DNA of 64,000 bases from Eleginops maclovinus (GCF_036324505.1 NC_086368.1:16390378-16454377), one strand, 5' to 3'; shown: positions 1 to 42,281, counted from the first letter of the stretch. Translations and numbers: made by a program. The notes: generated from the letters alone by a model not told the origin.

Positions 1-150
1 TGAACGCACAGTAATGTAACAGACAAATATCTGCTGCTACTTCCTACCACTCTCTACCCTCTGCCATTATTGCAAAAAAACATTCTTGTAAAACATGATG
101 GTTTACATTACAAAAGTATTAAATCTACATGTTTTACATTAAATATGTGC

Positions 151-247
151 AGCAGTGGAAGACGTACTCAGATCTGTTACTTCAGTAAAAGTACTAAAAG
201 CACACTGCGATGAAAAGACTCCACCCAAAGTAAAAGTCCTGCATTCA
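151..247. repeat. Short interspersed repeat fragment
   Basis: The text from gcagtggaagacgtactcag to gtaaaagtcctgcattcaaa matches my memory of a very common fish non-autonomous DNA-repeat motif (gtggaagaagtactcagat...aagtaaaagtcctgcattcaa). Only one end is visible here. It lies in cacna1d intron 5. Confidence 0.45.
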
Positions 248-415
248 AACCAATTCCATCCAGAGTAATAATATGTAAACCACAAACTCACAATTTAAAA
301 AAGGGACTTTCAATGGCTAAGTCTTTAAACAATATGAACAGAAAATACTGGTAAACTGTATGTATTGGGTATGGCTGAGTTGTCTGTGTGTGGGTTTAGG
401 CAGCTCAGTACTTAC

Positions 416-20895
<20,480 letters not shown>

Positions 20896-21354
20896 CTGCC
20901 AGGGTAGACGGGGTGGCTAGAGGAGGGCAGAGCAGTCTGACCAATGAGCTGGCACGTCACCAGAAGGAACGAGTCTGGTGCTGCTGGCATAGTTTGCCTC
21001 TGAGAGTGAGAAAAAGGGGAGAAAATCATCAGTATATTTAACAACAATAAATTTTACAACTATCGAATAATAATTGATATTTCTTTCACTTGTCTTCCAA
21101 TCACTACAGTACATCAACTTGCATAATGCACTAGAATACACTTTCAGGTTGTTCTCCGTGTTTATAAAGCTGTGTAAGATTCCACTACATAAGTTTGACC
21201 TGCGACAAAGCTACTGAGACCTCTCGGGTAATGTTTCTGATATTTTCAATATTTCAGTTCTGTAAGTCAGTACGATGTCTGATAAAGCTGCCTCTAGATT
21301 GTGTGCCCCCAAATGCTTTAATAGACCTCCTTATGCAATACATTGGTTGTAACG

Positions 21355-21357
<3 letters not shown>

Positions 21358-21392
<35 letters not shown>
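21358..21392. repeat. (TA)n microsatellite
   Basis: Uninterrupted AT dinucleotide tract of about 17 units. Confidence 0.95.
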
Positions 21393-21395
<3 letters not shown>

Positions 21396-22139
21396 AGCAG
21401 TGCTTGTGCTGCAGAGGTGCACTGAGAAGGTATAATGTACATTAGATGGTCTCAAAGGCAATGGGAGTACAATGAAGTAAAAAGATCAAGGCAGGGGTAA
21501 TTCATATTGTATAAAGAAAATACTGAGCCACAATCTATGCAAGAACATTTTAGTTTAGGTTACACATAACTGATGTTATGATCACAGACCTACAAATATC
21601 AAAGAATAAAGAAAATAAGCCGGACAGCTGATTGAACCGCTCCAGTCTCTTTAAGGATGCACACAAGATAATTCAATAATGTCAGCACACTTGCAATGTC
21701 TTTTGTTTGTTTTTGTGAATAGTGAAAATAATTAAATGTGCAACTGAAGCTGAGGACCACAAGAAGTGTAGCAGGTTGTCCTGGTTCTGTTGCCATACAA
21801 TTCGTAAATGTATTTAATCCAACATTTCCTAATTCTGAAAATATTGTATGAGGGGAAAATATAATCAGATAATATACAGATGTCAAAACACACTGAGAAA
21901 GGAAGCTTTAATTTCAGCACTGCCCCTCTCAGGCATCTCTTGGTCACATCAGTTGTGTAAGTCCTTGAACTGCTGAGCAGGCCCCGCAGAGGAAGAAACA
22001 GAAAAGGTCACATTGCAGGGATGCTCCAAGAAGAATTCATCTTCATATGGCAAAGAGAAAATATGATATGTGTGTTACTTTGATGTATGACTGCCCATCA
22101 TGTGGTGAATTCAGCCAGCTTTTCATCTCCTTTGTGCTA

Positions 22140-23180
22140 CGATGGTGCCTTCATGTAGCCGAGGCTAGTGAGCTCGATTTGTGAACAATGCCTACCAAAT
22201 GCGCTTATTTTTAGGAATTTTAATTTCACTGCTGCATCGACAACGTCGACCGTGCAACCGTGATGAAAATGAACACTGACATTTCCATGAGCGATTCGTG
22301 ACAAAGTAACCATCATCAAGCGTCCTCGTAATTCTCCTTGGACGCCACCAAGGTAGGAAATGGTAAAATCACCCCCAAAAATTATGTGAAATGACAGGCT
22401 GACTCCGGGCGCTCATAGTGAAAAATTGAGCAACGCACAGCCTTCAGATGGTCCTCGCTGCTCAGCAGAAAGAGCTGGCATCGTTATTACAACAAACCTC
22501 GAACAGAGAAGGTCTTACTCTCAGGGCTAATATAGTGGACAGTCCACATGACCAGAGCCCACCTCTGTTTGTGGAAAAGGTACCCGCCCGGTATCAGCCC
22601 AAACCAAACTCCATTCAAATGTATTTACATACGTATTGTTCATGACAGGACGATGAATCTCCTCCTCTGAATCCATAAATCATGACAACGTCGAGAAAAA
22701 AGTGGCCATTTAATTATAACGGCTGTCCTCTTACAATAAAAAGCTATCATCACTGCCTGCATGCAGGAAAACGCAGCTATGCTAAGAGGCTAACTTCAGT
22801 CAGTGGAGCAGAAACCGCACCGTGCTGTACCTTTTATCCGAGGACTTTATGACTCAGGTCCTCTCCGCTCGGTAACACGGGTCCAGGGCAAGAAACACAG
22901 GTCCGGTCTCAAACAGCGGTGTACAATTCATCAGCTCCGGTAGCAGAAGGGACACATAAAGCCTGGGCATTAATTAAGCTCTTCCATGGTGATCGTGGAG
23001 AGCTGGAGACAGGAGAGTGCGCACCAGACAACAGAGCATCCTCGTCCGCTGCCTGCTTATCGTCACGGCGCCAGTCAACAGTGAAAGAATAGCAGAGCTC
23101 TCCTCCTCACATCCGGAGGTGCTGCTGTGGCATGTCCGCAATGTTACCTGCTCACCAATAAAAAGGTGACCCATTTAAAA
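22140..23180 (-). promoter_or_regulatory. CpG-bearing patch, possible cacna1d promoter/5' leader
   Basis: Compared with the AT-rich flanks, this kilobase is enriched in CpG and GC (for example gcatcgacaacgtcgaccgt and gactccgggcgctcatagtg). It lies 1.3-2.3 kb upstream of cacna1d exon 2 on the transcribed strand. No TATA box or recognisable exon 1 protein was identified, so the assignment rests on position and composition only. Confidence 0.3.
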
Positions 23181-26100
23181 CAGGCTGTCACATGCCGCAT
23201 GCGTTAATCACGTGAAGGTCACTAAGGCAACAGAATAGACTCAAATCATCGAGCCTGATTATTTGTTCATTTTGTAAGTGAACTGTGAGGCTAAACAGGC
23301 TTAGTAACTCATCTTACTTTCTAAAGGCTATACAGGTTGAACCTAATGGTTAAACAAGAAGACTACTTTATTAATGCGTTATTGTTACGTTTTAACCCAT
23401 AACCTATAGCTTTTGTGCTGCCGTACATCTAACTGACAAGTTATTCATAAAATTGACTAGCTAACTGATTTATTCACTATAGCAAAACACAAGTTACACT
23501 TTTGAGCCCGCCCAAATATGGCTGATATCCTTAAGACAGGAAACTAACTGTTCCCCAAATTTCAGGGCCCAGTTTTTTTTTTTTGCCATACTCAACTATA
23601 AACCATGCTGGATTAAGACAGAAAACAGCATCTCTTGTTATGTCTTAACTGTTTTCTCACTATATCTGTCCTTCTAGTCGTGAAAACTGATACTATTCCT
23701 TATTTTTCTAATCAATTACACACAATTGTCAAAAGGACGTAAAATCATTATAGAGTTAATTATAAATAATGAGCAAAAATAGCATATGTCCCAATCTTCA
23801 GAGATCTGGGTTCTGTAAATGCAAAAGGCCCAGACAAGACTAAGACAGGTTTGACTATGTCTGCACTGAATTGCAGGATTGGGAGATTCTGCTGGTCGCA
23901 GTGAAAACAGCCTTAGCAATGTACACCCCACCAACTACAACAGGCTTTCTATTGATCATCAGCAAATAGTTGATCAGCAGTTGGTTTTTTTTGCATCGTT
24001 AACATTCATTTGGAGTTGTGAGTCTGTCTTTTATTCTTGTTATTTAGGTCTTTCCTGCCAAAGTCAGTGAAAAAGTCTCCTTAACACTGACATGTTGTCC
24101 TCCATCAAACTGTTCCCTTTTTCAATGTGACTACATTTCCCATTTGCCTCCTGTGCATGTGACGAGAAAGTAAGTCACACCACCCTCCTGATCTAATTGT
24201 AAGAAACACTAGAGCAGCTCATTGTGAGCAAGCACATTTTGGAGTTCTTCAGATGTAGGCTATCTAGTAAAAACAAAACTATGCCTTTGCTCACATATTT
24301 CAACACATTTATCATTAATTTAGGGATGTCCAGCGGGAAACTATTTTACATCCAGAAATAATTTTTAAAATGTACAGCAGTTTTTACTCGGTCAAAGATA
24401 ATGCCTCCAATAACCTACTACAAAACGGTGTAAGTTTTGACGTAATCTTTTAATCCTATGGTTTACATTGTTGTTAAATTTGAAAAAAAGCAGATTTATA
24501 GGTTAGGACAGTCTGACAAATGCAACTTGCATCTGTCATGCATACAACACACTAATCCCCCCCCCCCTTATAAAAAACTAATGACCAAATGATAGCGTTG
24601 ACCTACAGAAGACTCTTAAAAACTCTTCAGTGGATTTTATTTTCAAGGACTCATTACATTGGCGTCAAGCAACTTGAGTAAAAGCAACACGTAGAAACAC
24701 CGTCCGTTAAGCCAGATTGACTTCTGTTATTTAGACTATTTCAATGAATGGTTTCACCCAGAAGTATTTCTTTTCTCCAAGTCATGCCTTCAATACTATC
24801 TCAAACCATAGGCAGCATAAAAAAACAGAACCTGATCATAAAATTGCAATTTTCTGAAATTAGTGTTCACAGATCAGTACTGCTGAGCTGTTACTGTCAG
24901 TGTTGTAAAGATCCTACCTGCCAGAGTAGAACAGCTGAGCCTCGGCTTCACCTACATGTCCCAGCTGACAACAGGGAGTAGAAAACAGTCCTCTTCCCGG
25001 GCGGGCTGGTCAGTGAGTGAATGGCAGCAGTGTTTGTTGAGAGGAGGCAGGGACGAGGCTCCCCATATCAACTTACCTGTCTGCCCAGGATAATGGTTTC
25101 TTCTAGAATCGCCTTGAATTATTCACCTATGGATGAGAGGTGTGTGTGTATGTATATGCGTGTGGTGGTAATTGTGTGGCTGCTGCTGCATGTGTTGTTT
25201 TCAGAAGGCAGACAATTGTGAACACATTTTTTCATTTAAAACCAAATGTATTAATATAATATTAATATATTAACTCAGGGCTTCTGTATTGTAGGTATTT
25301 TTATTGTGTCAACCCATGTATTCAAAGAAAAGTTCAAACAAGATTTAATCTTTGATATAAGATCATTTCTTATGTTATAAAAAGAAAATGCAGCTTCTAA
25401 GACAGAAACAGTTCCCTCATTTAATGTTTGGTCATAAAGCAATCGTTTGAAAATTGGGAAATACACAATTATATATTTCTGTTTGACAAAAGTAAGATCA
25501 ATAAATACAAGAATAAATAAATGCATCTCTCATTAATGTATAGTAATGTGAAGTTTGAACCAGAAGGCATCCAGCTCAGCATTAACACTGGAAAAAGTAG
25601 GAAACATCTAGCCTGGATACGCATCTCTAAAGATCACTAAATAACACACTGCAGGAAGCCACTGCACTCATTAAGAAATATTTCTGGCCTAATATCACAA
25701 AATAATAAAGTACACAACTTTCTGCTTTTACATTTTGGTATGTGTAACGATGAAAAAAAATATATAGTATAAGGCAATTATTTTCGATCTATTGAGGTTC
25801 TGGTATGTTTTGTTTATCCAAGCTAGTGGTTTCCCCCTGCCTTTAGTCTTTATGCTAGGCTAAGCTATCCTGTTAGCGCTATAGCTTTACATAGCTTCTC
25901 ATAACTCCTGAGAAGAATCACAATCAAAATGTCGAACTATTCAATAGATAATAATGTTTAGACAGCCCTTCTATTAGTTTACCCCGATTTAAACACAGTA
26001 TTTACATTGATTTGGACTTTATAAGGAAACATATCACTTCTGTTTCACTTCCCTTGGGAAACTGCTTTTTCTTCTTTTTTCCCCTGCTCGTTTCTCCTGT

Positions 26101-29024
26101 TGTTCTTGACCTGGTTTTGTCTATACTGTGGATTTCACTACAAAGCTGGCCATACTGTAGCGAGGATGGTGGAAATAACAGTTAATGTTTCTGTATCCAT
26201 TCACCTGGAACAGCCGATGTGCAGGTAGCTGTGTGTGTGTTTGTGTTTATTGTGACATTGTGTTTAAACTCTTCAAACACACACAACCCCAGTGTGTACT
26301 TCCAAGGTGGAAAGCGCAATGCAGTTTGTTTTCAGTGAAAATGGGGGAAAAACACAGAGGGTGCAGTGGCCCCCAGGGACCACAGTGTCATTTGGCTCTG
26401 AAGAGCAGTATGCACCCACCTCTGATTGGATCTGCTTCTCTACTCTTTGTTCCACAAAAAAAAATCTGAAGAATATAACAACTATTTCTCAGGATAAATG
26501 GGGACGTTATGATCTTTATCTCCCAATAATAGATGTTCAGTATTTTTCAGATTACTTTTTCAAAAGGTCCTGATTAAGATTTCTTGTCTTCTATTCAGTG
26601 CATAAGCAAATCAGATAACACATTTTTCTCAAAGCAGGTCTTTGATTTCAGCTGTGTTAGTGGTACTTTTTGTTGGCCATTCTCTTAAGAGATTATGATG
26701 TTTTGGAAGATAAAAAAGCACAACGTGTTTAGTTTACACACTCAATTCACTGAAACAGCTGTTATGTTTTTAGATCTCTTTGAAAATGCACTTAGCTTTT
26801 ACTATTTGCTTTATCCCGCCCCCCCTCTCTCTCCCTCCCCCTCATTCTCCTTCCCTCTGTTTCAGCATCTCTTTTTAAATCAGATTGCAATAAAGCTACT
26901 AGTGTTCACTCTTAAGCTGCAAAACTGCTATTTTCTTTCCAGTGCTGTTCTCATCTAATCTCAACTCCATTCAACATATTGGTATCACAACATACTTTAA
27001 ATCTGATATGTATTTTGTCAGTCATATTGTGGTAATAAAAGTTTCTAATATGTGAAGCGAGTTTGAACATTAGCACGTGCAAAATTATGTTGATTTCCTT
27101 GCCTTACCATGCATATAAAATCTGTTTAGTATGGCACTGAATCAAAAGCACTGATGCAAGAATCACTGCTTCTGCATGTTTATGAGAGCAGTGTGTATAT
27201 TTGCGTATGTGTGTGTGTGAGAGGGAATGTGTTGGTGGAGCTGCTTGAAGGAGAGCAGTAGTGATGGAGCCTGAAAGCCCTGCAGCGCAACTGTTCTCCC
27301 AGTGCATCGTCAACTTCACTGCTGAGCCCACAACACACGCTCAGCCTTAACCCCTGCTCACTCCACACTCTACTCTTCTCTCTGAATCTTCTTTTCTTTG
27401 TTTCTCCTCTTTCACTCTCTCTCTCTCTGTGCTTATCTGAAGCTTTTCAGCTGAATTTTTATAAGGCTTATCTTAAAGTAGTTGAATCCACTTGTCTTGA
27501 TTTCCTCATCTATTCATCAATTCCACCATGGTGCCACAGCCATGTCTCAGGCTTTTTTCACCCACCCATGTGTGCCTTTGTCTCAATCCAGACAACCTAC
27601 TTTCAAGATGATCACCCTTTTCAGCTGCGAACAGCTATATGAGTGAATGCTCTGTTGATAATTCAATCACAAGTCCTATGCTCTTGTCTTAAACGCTGTA
27701 AGGAGGTGGGGCCTTTGGGTGACAGACAGCTCTCAGATAGAAGGGCAAGCAGTATGTCATCATGGTGACTACAGAGCAATTTAAGGAAATGGAGTGATAA
27801 GAGCAGAGTGGAAGAGGCTCAAGCCTGAAGGAGCGACTGGCATTAAAGCAATGTTCCAAGATTCATGGATCTGAGATTCTACGCATACGAGTGTGAGAAT
27901 ATTCAGAGCTTGTTTATGTGTGTCCATGTGCACATGTCAGGATGCCTCAGTGCATGTGCATATGTAAGCCTTTATATCAGTAATGTGAATCTGTATTTGT
28001 GCTGCTTCTAAAATCCCATTAATCATTAAAGCCCAACAATGCTGACTACATTGTTGAAGCTAAGCACTGCATTGTGTTGGAATAGCCACACACATGCTCG
28101 GTGTTATATTAAGGCATTGTTTCAAAAGTGGTTGCTTTGCTCCTCTTTTTCTGCCAGAGAGATTAAAAATAGAAACATTCATGCTCTCTGAATGTACTTT
28201 CCCTCCAGGAAGTGTGCAGTTGTGGGTGTTCGACATTGGCGGCTTACCATCACGTGGCATCTTCTTCCCAGGCTGCCATTGGCTGGCACCTGTGGGGCTC
28301 TGTGAAGAAAAGCTTTTCTGACAGGACCCAGGAGCCCAGAGGAGTTGCTGCAAACTGGGAGAAGGACAATGTCGGAGGAACCAGGAGAGCAGTGGGGGGG
28401 CTCAAGAGATGGCATCACCTCGGCTGTGAGCGTGGAGGTGCTGGGATGTGACCTCCAAGTCACAGCAAAGGACAGGAATCAACAGAGATGTCTACATGGA
28501 TGGTGAGATAAAGAGGATATGAATTACGGGTATCCTCATATCTCATAGCTCAGCTCATAGCTCAGCTGACATTTCATTTGTTGTCATCCCTTCTTACTGT
28601 TTCCCAAAACTTTACATCAATTCAGATTTGGTTTCATTCTGTGGCTTAAAATACACGTGTCATTACTTTGACCTCACTATTGATTCAGTTTAAATTAATT
28701 TCAAAATTAATAATTTAATTCAAAAATCCTCATCCCCATTTTTTCCAGTTCAGTAATGAGCTAATAAAGTGAATGGAACTATATCATATAAACCACGGGC
28801 CATAAAAAATATTCAACATTTATAGGGAAATAGGGTCCTCTGGTGTTAAATGTGAGAAATACAACTGACCAGTATTGCAAGGCTTTTCAAAATGGAGTAT
28901 TGAAATACAATGAATGTTCATACAACGCATAAAGGATTACATCCAGAGGATCCTAAACTGTCTACCTCACATCATTTTCTGGGTTTTTGTTTACCTTTTA
29001 TGTTAAGCAAGTAATGTATGATTT

Positions 29025-29040
29025 ATATATATATATATAT
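29025..29040. repeat. Short (TA)n tract
   Basis: A run of TA dinucleotides in AT-rich spacer, with no other context. Confidence 0.8.
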
Positions 29041-29764
29041 GAAAAAAAGAAATTGGACAAAAATCATTGAAACGTCAAGACATTTGACTATGATGTTCAT
29101 TCAGATCTTATTGAGCTAGATATAGCCTACATTTCCTCACTGCTCCATAACATTTTTTTTTTTTTTTTACAATGAATGTAATACTACCCACTCTTTTCCG
29201 TCCGTTGGAAGATTCCGGACTGAACCACAGCAGCAGACTGAACAACTCTAATCTGTGAGCAGTTTCATCACATATGCTTTAGCAGCAGCACATGTTTAAA
29301 ATTAAAGCTGACACGTCTCTCCACATGGCTAAGCTGGTTTTGTGATATTATGCAATAAAATGTTGGCTCTTTTTTCGGAATAAACCAACCATTAATGGAC
29401 AGTTTGTGATTGAAAATGTATCAGATGTAGCAAAAGGTCCTAGATGGTACAATGTAACGAGTTTCGAGTCTCTTCATAAATCTCCTCATATTTTATTTAT
29501 TCTCTTCACCTTCTATGTTGACTCAGCAGGTGCCTAATGGAAAGAGGTCAAATGTAGCATCAAAAATAATCCTCTAGGTGGCAGGCCAACTCTGTCCATA
29601 ATAATAATCCCCTCAAATATTTTGTGCATGTGAAGCAACCACCCCATTTAGCTATAAAAAATATTGTGTAGTACAACTATGGGCATTGCATGGGTTATGT
29701 TTTCAATTAATGGCAATATTAACTGTACTTATAAATAACTGTTCTTACAACCTTTTTACGTTTA

Positions 29765-30090
29765 GATAGATAGAATCGGAGGATGAAACCCTCTTTATTT
29801 GTCACACACATGCACACAGCAGAGCACACACAGTGAAATTAGTCCTCTGCATTTAACCCACCCTAGTACTAGGAGCAGTGGGCAGCTATCGTGCAGCGCC
29901 CGGGGAGCAATGGGGAGGGGGGATTGGAGGTGTCCGGTGCCTTGCTCAAGGGCACCACAGCAGGGCCTAGGAGGTGAACTGAGACCTCTCCAAGTAGCAG
30001 TCCACTTCCATATTTCAAGTCTGTTCGGGGACTTGAACCAGCGACCCTACGATTCCCAGTCCAAGCCCCTGGGCTTGGGCAGTGCCTCAA
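29765..30090 (-). repeat. tRNA-derived SINE-like interspersed repeat
   Basis: Read on the minus strand, the element begins near ggcactgcccaagcccaggg and contains a good RNA polymerase III B box, GGTTCAAGTCC (30029-30039). It then runs through text I recall as widespread in fish genomes (caaggcaccg...ctgcccactgctcc...gggttaaatgcagaggacta). It ends in ccctctttattt on the plus strand. Family name not assigned. Confidence 0.6.
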
Positions 30091-31119
30091 ATGGATTTTG
30101 AATGTAATTTGTATACCTTATATTTCATTAATTTAATATTGCTTATATTTTACAAACCATTTTAAAACAGTTAAAAACGTATCCGATAGACCAAAACATA
30201 TAGGCTAATTTCAACTCAATTAAAACACAAATGTACATTTTAAAAGTCTAAACCACATTATTAGTTACTCTAAAGGCCTTAACGTTTTTATCGATCATCT
30301 TTAATAAAGAACTAATATCACAACTGCATAGCCACTTTTAACATGGGTCATCCAAACTAAACGTTGGGCTCAGCCTCACACACCCTCTCACTTTTCTACT
30401 AAAGCTAAAATGTAAACAAACCCTCGTCGCAGGCCTGAGTTGTAGCTTAGCCAGCGCCAGCGTTAGGGCCTAAAACAAGCCATTCCACATGTTAACTCCT
30501 TTATATACAGTGTATGGTTCAAGTCAGTCTATTAGTACTTACAATTCGTTGACACAGTCAGGAGTAGGTTAGGGGGAATATATCTCCGGTACCGCAATAA
30601 GGCTGCAAGTTGGTGCTCCAAAGGTTTCCCCATTTTCTCCACTCTGTCATAGATGCCCGTATCCTGAATCAAGAACAACCAGGTAAAACAAATCAACATG
30701 CCATTTCAAGACGATTTAACAATAGCTTGGCTCAACTAGCTCAAAATGCAAAGTTAAAATCTACTATGCTAATGCCAACGGCTACTCGCGACGAGCTACA
30801 GAATACGAGTTTTATACAGTCTAAGGTTTTAGACCTAAAATATTTCACAGGTAAGAAAGAAGTCGGATACATGGCTTAGTATGATATTCATCCCAACATA
30901 GATTGGCGCAAGAAATCAGTTTACAACTTCCGTTTTGTTCATGAAGTCCACTACATACACAATTTTTAAAAGTTTTTTTTAACGTGTTTATAGTTGGCAG
31001 GATATAGGTTACGGCATAAAACATGTCAGTAAATGCTTACGGGTGAATGTCTAAAGCTTCTATGTTTTATAAAGACGGTGGTTGTAAACAGGTGACTAAA
31101 TCAATGACACGACACGTGT

Positions 31120-31190
31120 CCGTCGTTAGCTTTCTTGTGGAAATCCATGCGACGCTAGCTGCTTCCGGCTAAGCCCCGCCCCTTTACCTG
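31120..31190. promoter_or_regulatory. CpG/GC-box patch, possible promoter
   Basis: A short CpG-rich segment (gacacgtgtccgtcgttagc through cttccggctaagccccgccc) holds an E-box-like CACGTG, an ETS-like CTTCCGG and a consensus GC box (CCCCGCCCC). It lies 2.1 kb upstream of the transketolase ATG and could drive that gene through a leader exon, or an unannotated transcript. No splice evidence is available. Confidence 0.3.
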
Positions 31191-31489
31191 TCCTTGTGGT
31201 GATAGCTGATGATTTAGGGAAATTCCAAATTAAAGTTCAGGGAAACAAAGATTGACATATCATACTGCTAAGCGGGGCTCTCGTACACATCAAATAAATA
31301 ACATTCTTTTAAATTAATGTTAATTTTAACAATTCATACGTTTGAAAATAATTTGTGGTTGAACCATATTTATAAATGTTTTAATTTTGTATAACTTTTA
31401 AGATGTTACATTTCTAAATTCATCATGTTTAGCTACAAATCATATGCAAAGATACCAGCTAATTTTTTTTTTAATCCCTAGTTTAAAAT

Positions 31490-31514
31490 AATAATAATAA
31501 TAATAATAATAATT
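31490..31514. repeat. (TAA)n microsatellite
   Basis: About eight ATA/TAA trinucleotide units in AT-rich spacer. Confidence 0.9.
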
Positions 31515-32504
31515 AACGATGTTTCATTACATTTTTGTTGTAGTAATTCTGCTGTTTTACCCTTTAGGTAGAGTATGCTCTGAGCAGTGAGGTCCATGCT
31601 TGTATTTGAAGGGTGTCATGGGAAAATAACGTAGTTTCCTCAGAGTAATACAACTCAGTATCATGGCAGAAGTGAAGTGAAGAGGAGATCCAACTGAGGA
31701 GAGAAATTGTGCTCTCTCTATTGTTCTCTCACTTTTTTCACTCTTTCGTTGTCTTATAACAGAGGCAGTAAACTGTAAATGTGTTGGCAACAAAACTTAT
31801 TTTCTACAATACCAACATCCAATGGGGCAATCCCATTGCTTTTTGTCGAGGAACCCTTGCGATGCTACTTCCAGCTAAGTTCTGCTCCATTTCTCAGATA
31901 AAAAATTGCTCTAATGGCATGACAATAATTAAGTACAATATTGCCGAAGCTACTTGCATCAGATTGTTGCACATTACTACACAATGTTAGAAACTATACT
32001 GTACTGCACAACTACAACACAGAAATCCTACTATATATTGTACCATGACGCCAGAAAACAAACAATTAACAAAAGTAAAGAATAATAGAAAATACATTTA
32101 AAAAAATAGATTTAGTGTTCATCTTTCTCTCTCTTGAATTCTTGTATTGTTATGCTTGAACAATTATCGTCAGCACGGTGATTAGATAGAAGTGATTACA
32201 GTATGATAAATGAGGTGGAGTCTGGGTATAGATTACTGCAAATGTAGAATTTAAAGCGTGAAAATGCCAACGTCTTGTGCTCTCTCTCTCTCCCACATTT
32301 TCTCTTTTGTTCTGTCAGTCCCTATTTTTATGTTTTTTGTTTATTTTTTACTTACATCCATCATCTCTGTTTTGTGTTACGTTTCTAAGAAAAGTCCACT
32401 TAGGCGTTTCCAAACTTCGGCTTCAGCAGTAAGAATGTGCTGTTTGGCGTGAGTAAACAACAAAGAACCATCAACATCAAATTCATTAGCTTAACCCCCC
32501 TATA

Positions 32505-32600
32505 CCCTCAGGGGACATGGAGGGCTGGAACCAATGCCAGCTAACATTGGGTGAGAGGCGGGGCACACCCTGGACAAGTCGACAGCCAATCTCAGGGCTG

Positions 32601-32646
<46 letters not shown>

Positions 32647-32690
32647 CCATTCACGCCCACATTCACACCTACCATCACAATCTGAATTAT
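32505..32690. repeat. Interspersed repeat tail with (CA)n (LINE/SINE 3'-tail-like)
   Basis: The segment reads ggaaccaatgccagctaaca, then gagaggcggggcacaccctg, then gacaagtcgacagccaatct, followed by a pure CA tract (32604-32642) and acagaaccattcacgcccac. This is a degenerate copy of a very common fish repeat (remembered form: gagaggcggggtacaccctggacaggtcgccagtc, CA-rich, attcacactcacattcacacc). Exact family not assigned. Confidence 0.65.
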
Positions 32691-32902
32691 TAGTTTAGAC
32701 AGCAAAGCCAAAGAGAATCAGGGTGAGATGCTTCAAATGCCTGACCCCCCCTCCTCTTCCCAATTATTCAGCCCCTCCTTAGACACCCACACACTAATGC
32801 ACATCTAGCTGTGACACACCTCCAGCATCCCAGTCTCACAGTGGCCAATGAAATGAGCCGCTTTGATTTTAGCAGAAACACCCAGCCCACGTCACTGGAT
32901 TC

Positions 32903-33072
<170 letters not shown>

Positions 33073-33298
33073 CTATCCTTGTGCATCTATGTGTCTGCAC
33101 GCTTGACAGGATATATCCAGCCTCTCCTCTATTCTATCTCTCTTTCTCTCCGGCTCCCTCTTTATCACACACATACACAGCTGCTGCTCTTTGCGGCAAC
33201 TTTTACTCTCTCACACACACATTTAATACTCACAAACTTAAAATAGGATCATTGCTGGTCCACTTTTCTGGTGCTGAGGAACTTGACATTTAGCCTTC

Positions 33299-40836
<7,538 letters not shown>

Positions 40837-42281
40837 CTTGCTCCCTGCCCCACCCACTTATCTGATCTGATATGAAGATAAACAATCAAGTATGTTTTAT
40901 TCACATGACACCCAGCTCTTCACTGTGAATCCCCCTAAGTATGTACTGAAGTAACGTGATTTTGTGCCGTACACTTTAAAGTAGAGTTCCACATTTGTCT
41001 TTCTTTCTTTCAAACGTCCATCTCATCACATACAAGAACAGAAATATACAAATCCAAACAGACATCCTCAATCCTAAACTCAGCGTTGTCATGAATCCAG
41101 TTAATTTATCAAAATGTGTCCATAACTGGCAGTGATGCTCACCATGCAAAACTATTCATTATTACATGATCAATATGCTCTTATGTGTCTGTTTTTGTAT
41201 TGCTCTTTGATTAACTTCAACTGGAATGTTTTATATTGTTCTTATGTAGCTCTTGGGTGGGGCATTTTACTTAATCATGGTAGTTGTTTCAGAAAGAAGC
41301 CAACAGAGTTGTTGTTTGTAGAAAAAGTAGTCGAAAGTAGAAAATCAAACAAATGTAGGTAGGTTATAAAGAGCAGACACTCAAAACCATAAGTCACATG
41401 TTCAGTTAAATTTGGTTTCATAAGTTGTTCCATTTCTCTTTAGCACTGTATTTTAAAAAAATCTGATTTAAAGTTACTATCAACATACACGCCTCAGTGT
41501 TCATTTGTGTTAGCTGTACAACTGGACCATACCAGCAGTGTGGCGATAATAACTATGTGCTCAGTGACATTGTCTTTTTTTACATAAAGTGGAGGTCTTG
41601 ATGCCCTTCACGTGCTGATGGAGAATGTGAATAGCTGCAACTATGAAACTAGAGTTACATATGTCTTGTTAACCCAAGAAAAAACACTTTCTTTGTAACT
41701 TGAAATTTTGTATGTACCTTACTTTCATGAAATAAAGCCCTCTGCATTTGAATTTGAGTTTTTTCTCAGTGTTTTTATTTGTTTTGAGTGTTTTGTTAAA
41801 GTGTGTGGATAAAGCAGTAGACATGCACATCTGAACGTTCGTTTTTTACTTTAAGCAGTGCACAAAATCATGAAAACAAGTTAATTCATCACACATGTAA
41901 ACAGCACTGTGAAATGCATCCTCCTATTTATCCCATTCACGTTTTAAGAGCAGTTTTTAATTTTAACCTACAAAAGGTCAACTAGAAATCTGATGGTGAA
42001 ATTGACTGACAGAGAATATTATGTGCCTGTTTCTTTCGATACATGCATGGCTTCATGGTCAAATTCAGCATCTGTGACTAGAGATAATTTCATCAAACAC
42101 AACTCTGCGGTCTGTGGTTGCAAATGTCTTCTACCACCCAGGCCGCCGTCTCTTGCACAGCGCCCTGTTCAAAAGATTTTAAAATACCATCACACAAGAC
42201 ATTTAAAAAACAGCATTGAAGCTACCATCAAGCTGCAAACAATCAACAGTGTGCAGAATAAAATCTTATTTGCAAGCCCAC
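40837..42281. other. Transketolase 3' UTR and short spacer
   Basis: From the stop codon to about 41755 this is the inferred 3' UTR. The remainder to 42281 is AT-rich spacer between two convergent transcripts, with no recognised element. The plus-strand frame at 41993-42319 looks like chance. Confidence 0.6.
41731..41736 (+). terminator. Transketolase polyadenylation signal
   Basis: This is a canonical AATAAA 895 bases after the stop codon (40834-40836), followed by a T/GT-rich stretch (gagttttttctcagtgtttt). It gives a 3' UTR of about 0.9 kb. Confidence 0.7.

Noticed and set aside
24890..24950. Possible cacna1d exon 1 ending in AVLLWQ before a gtagga donor at 24917
   Set aside because: The end resembles the family VLSWQ, but a TGA occurs in frame only nine codons back with no Met and no good acceptor, so it is probably coincidence.
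30610..30879. 89-codon plus-strand frame with good-looking gt sites
   Set aside because: No recognisable domain, ordinary composition for spacer, and no matching acceptor exon identified downstream.
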